A stretch of 11,181 bases of DNA from Spirochaetales bacterium (GTDB taxonomy: Bacteria > Spirochaetota > Spirochaetia > DSM-27196 > SKKC01), in the NCBI GenBank assembly GCA_007126865.1, contig SLAN01000331.1, positions 1 to 11,181 on the forward strand. The letters run 5' to 3'. The position numbers were made by a program, and so were the translations under genes. Shown here in pieces: positions 1 to 7,199 of the stretch. Each line of letters begins with the position of its first letter. Within the stretch, counting starts at the first letter, position 1. The notes under the pieces are model-generated. The model searched no databases and was not told where the DNA came from. It saw nothing but the letters and a program-made list of their open reading frames with translations.

Positions 1-59
1 CGATTCCAGGCGGTCTCGCCGTGGCGTACGAGGCAGAGTGTAGTCGATGGTATAGTCAT
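1..59 (-). CDS. Histidine phosphatase (phosphoglycerate mutase-like) family protein, N-terminal fragment
   Basis: An ATG at 59 on the minus strand opens a frame that stays open to the window edge and encodes 19 whole residues. These begin MTIPSTT and continue into LCLVRHGETAWN. A short hydrophobic strand followed by RHGET-x-WN is the N-terminal signature of the histidine phosphatase superfamily, which includes cofactor-dependent phosphoglycerate mutase, GpmB-like and CobC-like phosphatases. The His of RHG is the residue that is phosphorylated in catalysis. The distance from start to motif is what is usual for the family. No strong ribosome binding site precedes the ATG. The gene is divergent from the PP2C phosphatase gene. 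Only the first residues are visible, so the substrate cannot be told. Confidence 0.72.
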   Translation of the reverse strand, partial: MTIPSTTLCLVRHGETAWN

Positions 60-187
60 TGTGTTCGGCAAAAGCCTACCGACAAGCGAGCGGACAGGCA
101 AGGGTTCGTGTCTCGTCGCGGGAACAGTGGCGGGAACATCACCTTGTAGTGTATGTCGTGGCGCGGTACGCTTAAATTGGAGGTGTC
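60..187. promoter_or_regulatory. Divergent intergenic region between two phosphatase genes
   Basis: These 128 bases separate two divergent starts, so promoters for both genes should lie here; that is inferred from the layout. I could not identify a convincing sigma-70 promoter. On the plus strand TTGTAG at 144-149 and TACGCT at 167-172 are 17 bases apart but match the consensus poorly. An AT-richer patch (170-178) lies just before the Shine-Dalgarno GGAGGT (179-184) of the PP2C gene. A direct repeat at 118-138 is listed separately. Confidence 0.4.
118..138. repeat. Short tandem direct repeat, 9 bases, 12-base period
   Basis: GCGGGAACA occurs at 118-126 and again at 130-138, three bases apart, inside the divergent spacer. 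Two half-sites spaced about one helical turn apart in a promoter region can be an operator, but there is no other support. Chance is a real alternative in GC-rich DNA. Confidence 0.35.
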
Positions 188-961
188 ATGACTCCGGATG
201 TATTCACATACGAGGTGAAGGGTGAAGATCGCTACCGCGCCTGCGAGCTCGCCGACGGCTCGCACCTGGCGGTCGTAGCCGACGGTCACGGCGGTGCGCA
301 CTGTGCCCGTACGGTGGTCGGCAGTATCGGCGGAACGATCGAGCACCGGTTCGCCATGGAAGTGGAGGGTGGAAGGACGCTTTCCGAGGATCGATGGATA
401 GAGCTCGCTCGCGATGCGCTTCGAAGTGCGATTGATGTGGCGACGCACGCCACCTCGAACGAGCTCAGCGGGGCGGTCGTAACCGTGGTCATTGCCGCCG
501 GATCGGGGTCGCCGCTGGTGTTTGCTCAACTCGGTGACACCGTTGCGTTCTGGCGGGGGCAGGATGGGTCGTTCGAGCGGACACCGGACCATAACTGCCG
601 GACCAACCAGGCCGAACGACGGGCAGCCGAAGAGCGGGGAGGGCGGTACTTCCTGGGGTATATAATGGCTTCCGACGGCAGCGGTGGATTGCAGCCGGGA
701 CGCTCGCTCGGCGATCATTTTATGGGAGATGTAGTCTCGAAAACCCCCGATATCGACGTCGCTTATCCGTCCGGCGCGATCGTCGTCTCCTCCGACGGTA
801 TCCTGAATGATGTCCAGGGCGATTCGAGCTCCGAGGAGGCGCTCTTCACACGCCTTCTCGATGAGATCGAAGATGGAGCCGGTGTGGAACGGGCTGTCCG
901 CAAAGTCTGCGGCGGCAGATTCCGCGACGATGTCACCGTCGTTGCGCTGGTAGATCGATAG
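188..961 (+). CDS. PP2C-family Ser/Thr protein phosphatase
   Basis: This 257-residue protein is a stand-alone PP2C (PPM) metal-dependent phosphatase domain. Such enzymes remove phosphate from Ser/Thr of proteins using two Mn2+/Mg2+ ions. Visible motifs in order are: GEDR near residues 12-15 (family motif 1), DGHGG at 32-36 with the metal-binding Asp, SGAVVTVV near 94-101, LGDT at 115-118, an Asp-His followed by an E..R...GG block at 134-152, RSLGD at 172-176, SSDGILN at 201-207, and RDDVTVVAL at 246-254 with the last metal Asp. It has no signal peptide, membrane segment or added domain, so it is cytoplasmic. The start is supported by GGAGGT at 179-184. No partner kinase is nearby; its target is unknown. 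The downstream trkA gene begins 81 bases later on the same strand, which may or may not mean co-transcription. Confidence 0.9.
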   Translation: MTPDVFTYEVKGEDRYRACELADGSHLAVVADGHGGAHCARTVVGSIGGTIEHRFAMEVEGGRTLSEDRWIELARDALRSAIDVATHATSNELSGAVVTVVIAAGSGSPLVFAQLGDTVAFWRGQDGSFERTPDHNCRTNQAERRAAEERGGRYFLGYIMASDGSGGLQPGRSLGDHFMGDVVSKTPDIDVAYPSGAIVVSSDGILNDVQGDSSSEEALFTRLLDEIEDGAGVERAVRKVCGGRFRDDVTVVALVDR

Positions 962-1042
962 CCGCCGGATGCGTGAGCCCTCGAGCGAAGCGACGGCAAC
1001 CGCCTTTACACCTCCCGCCCCGATGATTACGATTCAGCGGCT

Positions 1043-2470
1043 ATGAAGGCGGTAATCGCCGGCGGCGGAACCGTCGGAATGCAGCTGGCGAATCAACTCG
1101 GGGCCGAAGGCATCGATGTTGTACTCATCGAGCGCGACCCCGAACGTGCCCGTATCCTCTCCCATCGACTCGATTGCCTCGTTGTCACCGGCGGTTGCAA
1201 CAGCCTCGAGGTGCTGCGCAGTGCTTCGGTCGGAGACGCGGATTACTTCATCGCCGTTACCGGATCGGACGAGGTGAATATGATCGCGTGCGGACTCGTC
1301 TCGAGCGAGTTCGTCGTCTCGCTCAAGATCGCTCGCGTGCGCAGCATCGATTACAGCACAACCGCGATCTCCGGCAAATCGTTTCTCGGTATCGATCGCG
1401 TGGTGAATCCCGAACAGGAGGCGGCAAACGAAATCGTAACGAGCGTCGAACGCGGTGCGATGAGCGACGTATTCGTGTTTCGCAATTCTCCGCTGCAGAT
1501 GCGACCGATTACCGTAGTGACCGGCTCACCGCTGGTCGGACGATCGCTCGCGCAGATTGGGACCGAGTTGAACGTGAGCTTTCTCGTCGGAGTGATCGTG
1601 CGAGGGCGTGCGTACCTCATTCCCGACGGTACAACGGTAATCGAAGAGGGTGATCAACTCTACTCGATCGCGAGCGAAAACGATTTCCGCGAGATCTTCG
1701 GAACGTTAGGTAAGCCGCGCCAGCCGATTGAGAAGATCATAATCGTCGGCGGCGGCAAGGTCGGGCGACTTGTCGCCGAACGCGTGCAGTCGCGCGCGGT
1801 CGATCCCGAGAACCCGAGGGGCAGAAAGGGGCAGGGAGGCTGGGCGAGGCTGTTCGCCGGCGAACGGCGCAAGCTGCAGATCGTAGAACAGGACTACGAG
1901 AAGTGTAAGGAGCTCTCCGCTCAGTTTCCCGACGCGCTGGTGACCAACGCCGATATCTCGGATGAGTCGGTGTTTCAGGAAGAGAAGTTCGGTGACGCGG
2001 ACCTGCTTATCAGCACGACCGAGAACCAGGAGCTGAATATGGTTACCGCCCTCTACGCTCGCTCGCTCGGTGTGAAACGCACCATGGTGCTTGTGAACAA
2101 CAGCTCGTACGTCAATATCTGCGGACAGCTCAACATCGATGTTGCCGTCAGTGTAAAGAATGCGGTAGTCGACACCATCGTTTCCACGATCCGCCACGGC
2201 GACCAGGAGGTCGTCAGCAGCGTGCGCTCGATTGCCGGTGGGACAATCGAAGTGCTCGAGCTTACCGTGGGACGGGAGAGCCGTGCCGTCGGCAGGGCGC
2301 TTCGCGAGCTTCGGCTCCCCAAGGATACCTTGATAATGTCGATTTCCAGAGGTGGTGAAGCATTTGTCCCGAACGGTGAATCGATACTGGCGACCGACGA
2401 CAAGCTTGTAACGATCGCGAGGCATGACCAGTACGAACGGCTGAACGAAATCTTCCGCGGAGTCCCATGA
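1043..2470 (+). CDS. trkA: Trk potassium uptake system, NAD-binding regulatory subunit TrkA
   Basis: TrkA is the cytoplasmic gating subunit of the Trk K+ uptake system. It forms a ring under TrkH and senses NAD(H) and adenine nucleotides. This 475-residue protein has the duplicated RCK layout: Rossmann domain 1 with GGGTVG at 7-12 and an acidic end of strand 2 (ERD, 30-32); RCK_C 1 at about 155-210; Rossmann domain 2 with GGGKVG at 236-241; RCK_C 2 at about 403-459. E. coli TrkA has 458 residues. The extra length is mostly an insertion of about 22 residues, Gly/Arg/Lys-rich, at roughly 250-275, between the first helix and second strand of Rossmann domain 2 (VEQD, 281-284). There is no clear Shine-Dalgarno sequence, but no other in-frame start lies upstream and the protein begins right at the first beta strand. 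Its stop overlaps the trkH start (ATGA). Confidence 0.95.
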   Translation: MKAVIAGGGTVGMQLANQLGAEGIDVVLIERDPERARILSHRLDCLVVTGGCNSLEVLRSASVGDADYFIAVTGSDEVNMIACGLVSSEFVVSLKIARVRSIDYSTTAISGKSFLGIDRVVNPEQEAANEIVTSVERGAMSDVFVFRNSPLQMRPITVVTGSPLVGRSLAQIGTELNVSFLVGVIVRGRAYLIPDGTTVIEEGDQLYSIASENDFREIFGTLGKPRQPIEKIIIVGGGKVGRLVAERVQSRAVDPENPRGRKGQGGWARLFAGERRKLQIVEQDYEKCKELSAQFPDALVTNADISDESVFQEEKFGDADLLISTTENQELNMVTALYARSLGVKRTMVLVNNSSYVNICGQLNIDVAVSVKNAVVDTIVSTIRHGDQEVVSSVRSIAGGTIEVLELTVGRESRAVGRALRELRLPKDTLIMSISRGGEAFVPNGESILATDDKLVTIARHDQYERLNEIFRGVP

Positions 2471-3939
2471 ACGTCCGACTCATCGCTCGCTTTATTGCGC
2501 TGCTGCTGGCTGTGGTGGCGCTCTTTATGTTTATTCCACTGCTGATCGCGCTTCTATACGGTGAGGAAGGTACGCCGGCGGCATTCGCAATTCCAATCGG
2601 AGTTACTCTGCTGTTTGCGCTCCCGGTCACGCTGTTGACTCGCGGGCGCAGCACCGACGTATCACCGCGCGACAGCTACTTCATGGTCAGCGCCGGCTGG
2701 GTTCTCTCCGCGCTCGTCGGTGCGATTCCCTTCGTGCTCTCCGGATCGATACCCGGATTCGTCGATGCGTTCTTCGAGTCGATGTCCGGCTTCACCACGA
2801 CCGGGGCGAGCATACTGACCGACATCGAGGCGCTCCCGCGAAGCATACTCTTCTGGCGATCGATGACGCACTGGCTCGGGGGGATGGGCATTATCGTTCT
2901 CATGGTCGCGATCTTCCCGTTGCTCGGTCTCGGTGGTCGCGCGCTGGTAATGGCGGAAGCTCCGTGGCCGACCGTGGACAAGATTACGCCACGAATCGCG
3001 GAAACCGCGAAAATCCTCTGGATGCTCTATCTCTTCCTGACCGTAAGCCAGACAGTGTTGCTCATGTTCGGTGGCCTCGACTGGTACGATGCGCTTACAC
3101 ACACGTTCGGGACGGTCGCGACCGGCGGATTCTCGCCGTATTCGGCGAGTGTCGGACATTTCGAGAGCGCCTATGTTGAATGGGTTGTGCTCGTGTTCAT
3201 GCTACTCGCCGCGGGGAACTTTCTGCTCTATTTCCGGATCGTCACCGGCCGGGCGATGGAGGTTTCCCGTGACTCCGAGCTGCGCGCGTACGTCGGAATA
3301 TTCGTGACGGCAACGGTGGCTCTTGCACTCATGCTTACCGTCGGACGTGGATTGGCTGACTCCGGCGGCCTCGAATGGACGATCGAGGAACGAGTCCGGC
3401 GGGCGGCGTTCCACGTTGCCACGATTCTTACGACGACCGGATACGTGGCTACCGACTACGAGCTGTGGCCGTACGGCGGACAGGCGGTGCTATTTCTGAT
3501 GATGTTCATCGGAGGCAGCGCCGGCAGCACGGGGGGCGGGGTCAAGATTGCTCGTGTCGTTGTTCTGACGAAACAGGCGCTGCTCGAGTCACGGCGGCTT
3601 CTCTATCCGCGCGGAGTGTTCGCACTGCGTTTCAACGGCTTGCCGATCAGAAAGAACGTGGTATATGCGATTACATCCTTTGTGGTTCTCTATCTGTTCA
3701 TTGCGTTGATCGGGACAGTTGTGATCATGGTCTCCGGTGCCGACCTGACCACCGGTCTTTCCTCAACACTTGCCACCCTCGGGAATATCGGCCCCGGCTT
3801 CGGTGTTGTCGGGCCGACCGGCAACTATGCGGCATTTCCGGCGCCGACGAAGCTCTTTTTCAGCTTCCTCATGCTCCTGGGCAGGTTGGAGATTTACACA
3901 GTACTCATCGTACTGGCGCCGGCTTTCTGGCGGGAGTAG
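2467..3939 (+). CDS. trkH: Trk potassium uptake system, channel subunit TrkH
   Basis: TrkH is the inner-membrane K+ (and Na+) permeable pore that works with TrkA. The 490-residue length is normal for the family. It is highly hydrophobic and shows the four pore-loop repeats, each with its filter glycine: GFTTTGAS around G113, FGTVATGGFS around G220, TILTTTGY around G325, and TLGNIGPG around G439. The conserved GGSAGSTGGGVKI segment, which belongs to the intramembrane gating loop, is at 349-361. The C-terminus ends in the usual LGRLEIYTVL stretch (461-470) shortly before the last residue. All four filter glycines are kept, which fits K+ selectivity. The ATG overlaps the trkA stop in ATGA, with GGAG (2459-2462) just upstream, so translation is probably coupled. 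Confidence 0.96.
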   Translation: MNVRLIARFIALLLAVVALFMFIPLLIALLYGEEGTPAAFAIPIGVTLLFALPVTLLTRGRSTDVSPRDSYFMVSAGWVLSALVGAIPFVLSGSIPGFVDAFFESMSGFTTTGASILTDIEALPRSILFWRSMTHWLGGMGIIVLMVAIFPLLGLGGRALVMAEAPWPTVDKITPRIAETAKILWMLYLFLTVSQTVLLMFGGLDWYDALTHTFGTVATGGFSPYSASVGHFESAYVEWVVLVFMLLAAGNFLLYFRIVTGRAMEVSRDSELRAYVGIFVTATVALALMLTVGRGLADSGGLEWTIEERVRRAAFHVATILTTTGYVATDYELWPYGGQAVLFLMMFIGGSAGSTGGGVKIARVVVLTKQALLESRRLLYPRGVFALRFNGLPIRKNVVYAITSFVVLYLFIALIGTVVIMVSGADLTTGLSSTLATLGNIGPGFGVVGPTGNYAAFPAPTKLFFSFLMLLGRLEIYTVLIVLAPAFWRE

Positions 3940-3988
3940 GCGTTTTGTGTTCTTGACGCGGTAATCGGCACTTCGTACGGTTCTCAAC

Positions 3989-6262
3989 ATGAACATTGAT
4001 GATGTGTTGGGCCGGTTGACACTGGAGGAGAAGGCGGCGCTGTGCTCGGGCGAAGGGCCGTGGGCCACACCGCCGATCGACCGCCTCGGGGTTCCACGGA
4101 TCAGGATGAACGACGGTCCGCACGGCTTGCGCGCGCAGAAAGACGAAGGTATCGCGGACCTGCGAGCCTCGAAACCGTCCACCTGCTTTCCGACGGCCGC
4201 GTGCATCGCCGCGTCGTGGGATGTGGAGCTCGCCGGCCGGGTCGGCTCGGCGATCGCCGATGAGGCCCGGGATCTCGGGTGCAACCTGATTCTCGGTCCC
4301 GGCATCAACATCAAACGCACTCCACTGTGCGGGCGCAACTTCGAGTACTACGCCGAAGATCCGGTACTTGCCGGCGAGATCGCCGCTGCGTTCGTCTCCG
4401 GGGCGCAACAGCGTGGAGTCGGCGCAACGCTCAAGCACTATGCATGCAACAACTCGGAATTCGAACGGATGACTATCGACGTACGTGTCGATGAGCGGAC
4501 TCTGCGCGAGATCTACCTTCCGGCGTTTGAGCGGGCGATAGCGCGTTCGCGTCCGTGGGCTATCATGGGGGCGTATAATCGGGTAAACGGGATATTCGCC
4601 TGCGAGCATCCATACCTTCTGCAGCAGATTCTCAAGGATGAGTGGGGCTTTGACGGCCTCGTCGTGTCCGATTGGACTGCGGTCAACGACAGGGTTGCTG
4701 CCACCGCGGCCGGTCTCGATCTCGAGATGCCCGGTCCGAGCGAAACGAACGATGCCCGCGTGGTCGAGGCAGTGAAGTCCGGAGACCTTTCGGAGACGGT
4801 GCTCGATGAACGGGTCCGGCGCATCCTGACTATCGCAGATCAGGCAGAGCGATCCGGGATAGATACGGGCAACCCGCTGAGCCAGCCGACCGACGAGCAC
4901 ATCGCCGCGCACCATATGCTCGCGCGGGAGGCGGCGGCCGACAGCATAATCCTGCTGAAGAACAGCGCCGAGGTACTGCCACTCGACCCGGATACCTCCG
5001 AACGTATCGCTCTGATCGGCCGCTTCGCCGATACGCCGCGCATCCAGGGTGGCGGCAGCTCGAAGGTCAATGCGACCCGAACGGAGAGCGTGCGAGAGGC
5101 GTTCGAGCAGCCGGGGTATCGCCGGGTAGAGTACGTCCCCGGCTACGATGAATCGGGAGAGGCGGACGCGCATCACATAGATGGCGCCGTTCGTGCCGCC
5201 GGAGACGCCGACGCGGCGGTGGTAGTGGTCGGATTGCCCGATGCGATCGAGAGTGAAGGGTTCGATCGGGAGAACATCGACCTGCCGAGCGGACAGGGCG
5301 ATCTCGTCCGTGCGGTGGCCGCCGAACAGCCGAATACGGTGGTCGTAATCGTGGCGGGATCGGTCGTGCGGATCGAGGATTGGGTAGACGATGTCCCGGC
5401 GATCTGTTTCGCGGGACTCGGAGGACAGGCTGCGGGCGCGGCGATCGTCGACGTGATCGGCGGCAGTGTTAATCCTTCGGGAAGGCTTACCGAAACGCTT
5501 CCGAAGCGGCTCGAGGAGACCTCCGCCTGGCTGAATTATCCCGGTGAAAACGGGGAGGTACGTTACGGCGAGGGAGTGTTCGTGGGATATCGGTATCACG
5601 ATGCGAAAGGAATCGAGCCGCGGTATCGGTTCGGCCATGGACTCTCGTATACCGAGTTCGAGTATGGAGCGGCGAATGTGAGCTCCGACTCGATTGCCGA
5701 CACCGATTCGCTGTCGGTTGCTCTGCCGGTAACGAATGTCGGCGAGCGCGACGGAGCGGAGGTTGTGCAGCTGTATGTGTCACCGAAGCAGGCACGGTTG
5801 AAGCGGCCGCCGCGTGAGCTCAAGGCCTTTCGCAAAGTTCGTCTCGAAGCGGGCGAGCGCGGTGATGTGGTGTTTGTGCTCTCGCGTCGCGATTTCGCGT
5901 ACTACGATCCGGTCTTTTCCGATTGGATAGTTGACGACGGTGAGTATGAGCTGCAGATCGGTTCGACTCCCGATGACATCCGCCGCTGTATAACCGTCCA
6001 CGTTCACGCATCGCAAAGCCGGCGACGCGAGCTTACCGGCTGGAATTCGATTCGCGACTGGCTCCACGACGAGCGTGGGCGCGAGGCGTTCGACTCGGTG
6101 ATCGGTGCCGACCTGGTCGATCGGCTGTCGGGAGGAATGCGGGCGGAACGGGAAATGTTTCTCAACATCCCGCTGCGGAAAGTCCCACAGCTTACCGGCG
6201 GTACGGTTTCCGAAGAAGCGATCGACCAATTGGTCAAGAAGGTGGCGAATGGAGGGCAGTGA
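3989..6262 (+). CDS. Family 3 glycoside hydrolase, probable beta-glucosidase
   Basis: This 757-residue enzyme has the GH3 order: N-terminal barrel (about 1-280), C-terminal alpha/beta sandwich (about 310-550), and a fibronectin III-like domain (about 575-670), then a tail of about 85 residues. In the barrel are LGPGINI (102-108), the substrate-binding KH at 149-150 with NN and E at 154-157, and GLVVSDW (223-229), whose D228 is the expected nucleophile. In the second domain SEGFDR (422-427) is the conserved acid/base region, with E423 a candidate. There is no PA14 insertion and no signal peptide, so it should act in the cytoplasm on imported or internally made beta-glucosides. The aglycone and linkage are not readable; beta-xylosidase or N-acetylglucosaminidase are less likely. 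The start has no evident Shine-Dalgarno, but an in-frame stop at 3962-3964 excludes a longer protein. It lies 49 bases after trkH. Confidence 0.9.
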   Translation: MNIDDVLGRLTLEEKAALCSGEGPWATPPIDRLGVPRIRMNDGPHGLRAQKDEGIADLRASKPSTCFPTAACIAASWDVELAGRVGSAIADEARDLGCNLILGPGINIKRTPLCGRNFEYYAEDPVLAGEIAAAFVSGAQQRGVGATLKHYACNNSEFERMTIDVRVDERTLREIYLPAFERAIARSRPWAIMGAYNRVNGIFACEHPYLLQQILKDEWGFDGLVVSDWTAVNDRVAATAAGLDLEMPGPSETNDARVVEAVKSGDLSETVLDERVRRILTIADQAERSGIDTGNPLSQPTDEHIAAHHMLAREAAADSIILLKNSAEVLPLDPDTSERIALIGRFADTPRIQGGGSSKVNATRTESVREAFEQPGYRRVEYVPGYDESGEADAHHIDGAVRAAGDADAAVVVVGLPDAIESEGFDRENIDLPSGQGDLVRAVAAEQPNTVVVIVAGSVVRIEDWVDDVPAICFAGLGGQAAGAAIVDVIGGSVNPSGRLTETLPKRLEETSAWLNYPGENGEVRYGEGVFVGYRYHDAKGIEPRYRFGHGLSYTEFEYGAANVSSDSIADTDSLSVALPVTNVGERDGAEVVQLYVSPKQARLKRPPRELKAFRKVRLEAGERGDVVFVLSRRDFAYYDPVFSDWIVDDGEYELQIGSTPDDIRRCITVHVHASQSRRRELTGWNSIRDWLHDERGREAFDSVIGADLVDRLSGGMRAEREMFLNIPLRKVPQLTGGTVSEEAIDQLVKKVANGGQ

Positions 6263-6268
6263 GGAGCA

Positions 6269-6312
6269 AACGGACCCGGCCGGGCTATACCCCGGCGGGT
6301 TGCGGGTCCGTT
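6269..6312. terminator. Hairpin at the convergent end of the glycosidase gene and metF
   Basis: A 9-base inverted repeat pairs AACGGACCC (6269-6277) with GGGTCCGTT (6304-6312). Inside it a second 6-base stem pairs GCCGGG (6279-6284) with CCCGGC (6291-6296). It begins six bases after the glycosidase stop and overlaps the last codons of metF. No long T run follows on either strand (only TTT on the minus strand), so it is not a textbook intrinsic terminator. Its place between convergent genes suggests transcription termination or 3'-end protection. Confidence 0.5.
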
Positions 6313-7199
6313 CCGAGCGCTTCGCCGGTCGAGACACCGAGTGACTCGTAAATTCGGCGAGTGGCCCGCGACTTGTTCAACGTGTAGAAGTGAATGCCGT
6401 CGATTCCGTTGTCGAGAAGGTCCCATACCTGCTGAGTCGCCCAATGGACCCCGACGTTTTCGACCAGGGCGTCATCTTCGGCGCGGTCAATCGCCTTCAA
6501 CAACGGCGCCGGGAATCGACTGCCTGCGGCAAGCTCCGCCATCTTTGCCATACCCTTGCGGCTGGTTATCGGCATAATACCGGCGACCAGCGGAACGTCG
6601 ATTCCGGCGTAGCGGCAGCGCTCGCGCCAATCGTAGAAGTCGTGGTTGTCGAAGAAAAGCTGGGTACATACGTAGTCGGCGCCCGCATCGACTTTCGCCT
6701 TCAGATACTCGATTTCCTTCAGTCGGTTGGGCGTGGCCGGATGCCCTTCCGGAAAGCCGGCTACTCCGATACCGAGCTGGGGGTGGCGCTTCTTGATAAA
6801 CTCAACGAGGTCGGAGGCGTACTCAAAGCCGCCGGGAGTCGTCTCGAAGTTCAGAACGCCACCACCCGGCGGGTCGCCGCGGAGAGCCATTATGTTCTCC
6901 ACGCCGCTTTCCACATAGGTGTCGAGAATCCGGGCGGTTTCGTCTTTCGTGGTTCCCACGGTCGTCAGGTGGCATACGACCGTCAGATTCGTCGTTTTGA
7001 GCAGCTGAAGCACGAGCTCGTGAGTGAGCTCGCGCGTCGACCCGCCGGCGCCGTAAGTGACGCTCACCGCGTCCGGTCCGAGCTCCTCCAACTCCGTGAT
7101 CGCCTGTCTGAGCCGTTCGCTCGACTTTTCGGTCTTCGGAGGAAAGAACTCGAAACTGAACGCGGGACGCCCCTGCTGGTATACGTCTCGAATATGCAT
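6285..7199 (-). CDS. metF: 5,10-methylenetetrahydrofolate reductase
   Basis: MetF is the FAD enzyme that reduces 5,10-methylene-tetrahydrofolate to 5-methyl-tetrahydrofolate, the methyl donor for making methionine from homocysteine. The 304-residue protein is a single catalytic barrel of the usual bacterial size, without the SAM-sensing C-terminal domain of eukaryotic forms. Motifs: FEFFPPK at 16-22 with the catalytic Glu, NIMALRGDPP at 102-111 with the Asp that interacts with flavin, AGFPEGHP at 147-154, CTQLFFD at 178-184, and HFYTLN at 270-275. The start at 7199 is preferred over an in-frame ATG at 7229: it has AGGAAG five bases upstream and begins right before the conserved core. Its ATG overlaps the TAA of the preceding methyltransferase gene by one base. 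In this operon it would supply methyl groups consumed in betaine synthesis. Confidence 0.95.
   Translation of the reverse strand: MHIRDVYQQGRPAFSFEFFPPKTEKSSERLRQAITELEELGPDAVSVTYGAGGSTRELTHELVLQLLKTTNLTVVCHLTTVGTTKDETARILDTYVESGVENIMALRGDPPGGGVLNFETTPGGFEYASDLVEFIKKRHPQLGIGVAGFPEGHPATPNRLKEIEYLKAKVDAGADYVCTQLFFDNHDFYDWRERCRYAGIDVPLVAGIMPITSRKGMAKMAELAAGSRFPAPLLKAIDRAEDDALVENVGVHWATQQVWDLLDNGIDGIHFYTLNKSRATRRIYESLGVSTGEALGTDPQPAGV

Noticed and set aside
1..187. Tail of a plus-strand gene entering from the left
   Set aside because: Plus-strand frames at the edge give no recognisable protein, while the minus strand reads clearly as the start of a histidine phosphatase.
3953..3981. Possible promoter (TTGACG and TACGGT, 17-base spacing) before the glycosidase gene
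   Set aside because: The -10 element is poor and the implied start of transcription would be at the ATG itself. It remains possible only as a leaderless promoter.
3905..5638. A 577-codon open frame on the minus strand opposite the glycosidase gene
   Set aside because: The translation has no recognisable domain and is rich in Arg/His/Asp as expected for antisense of GC-rich coding DNA; the plus strand encodes a complete GH3 enzyme with catalytic motifs.
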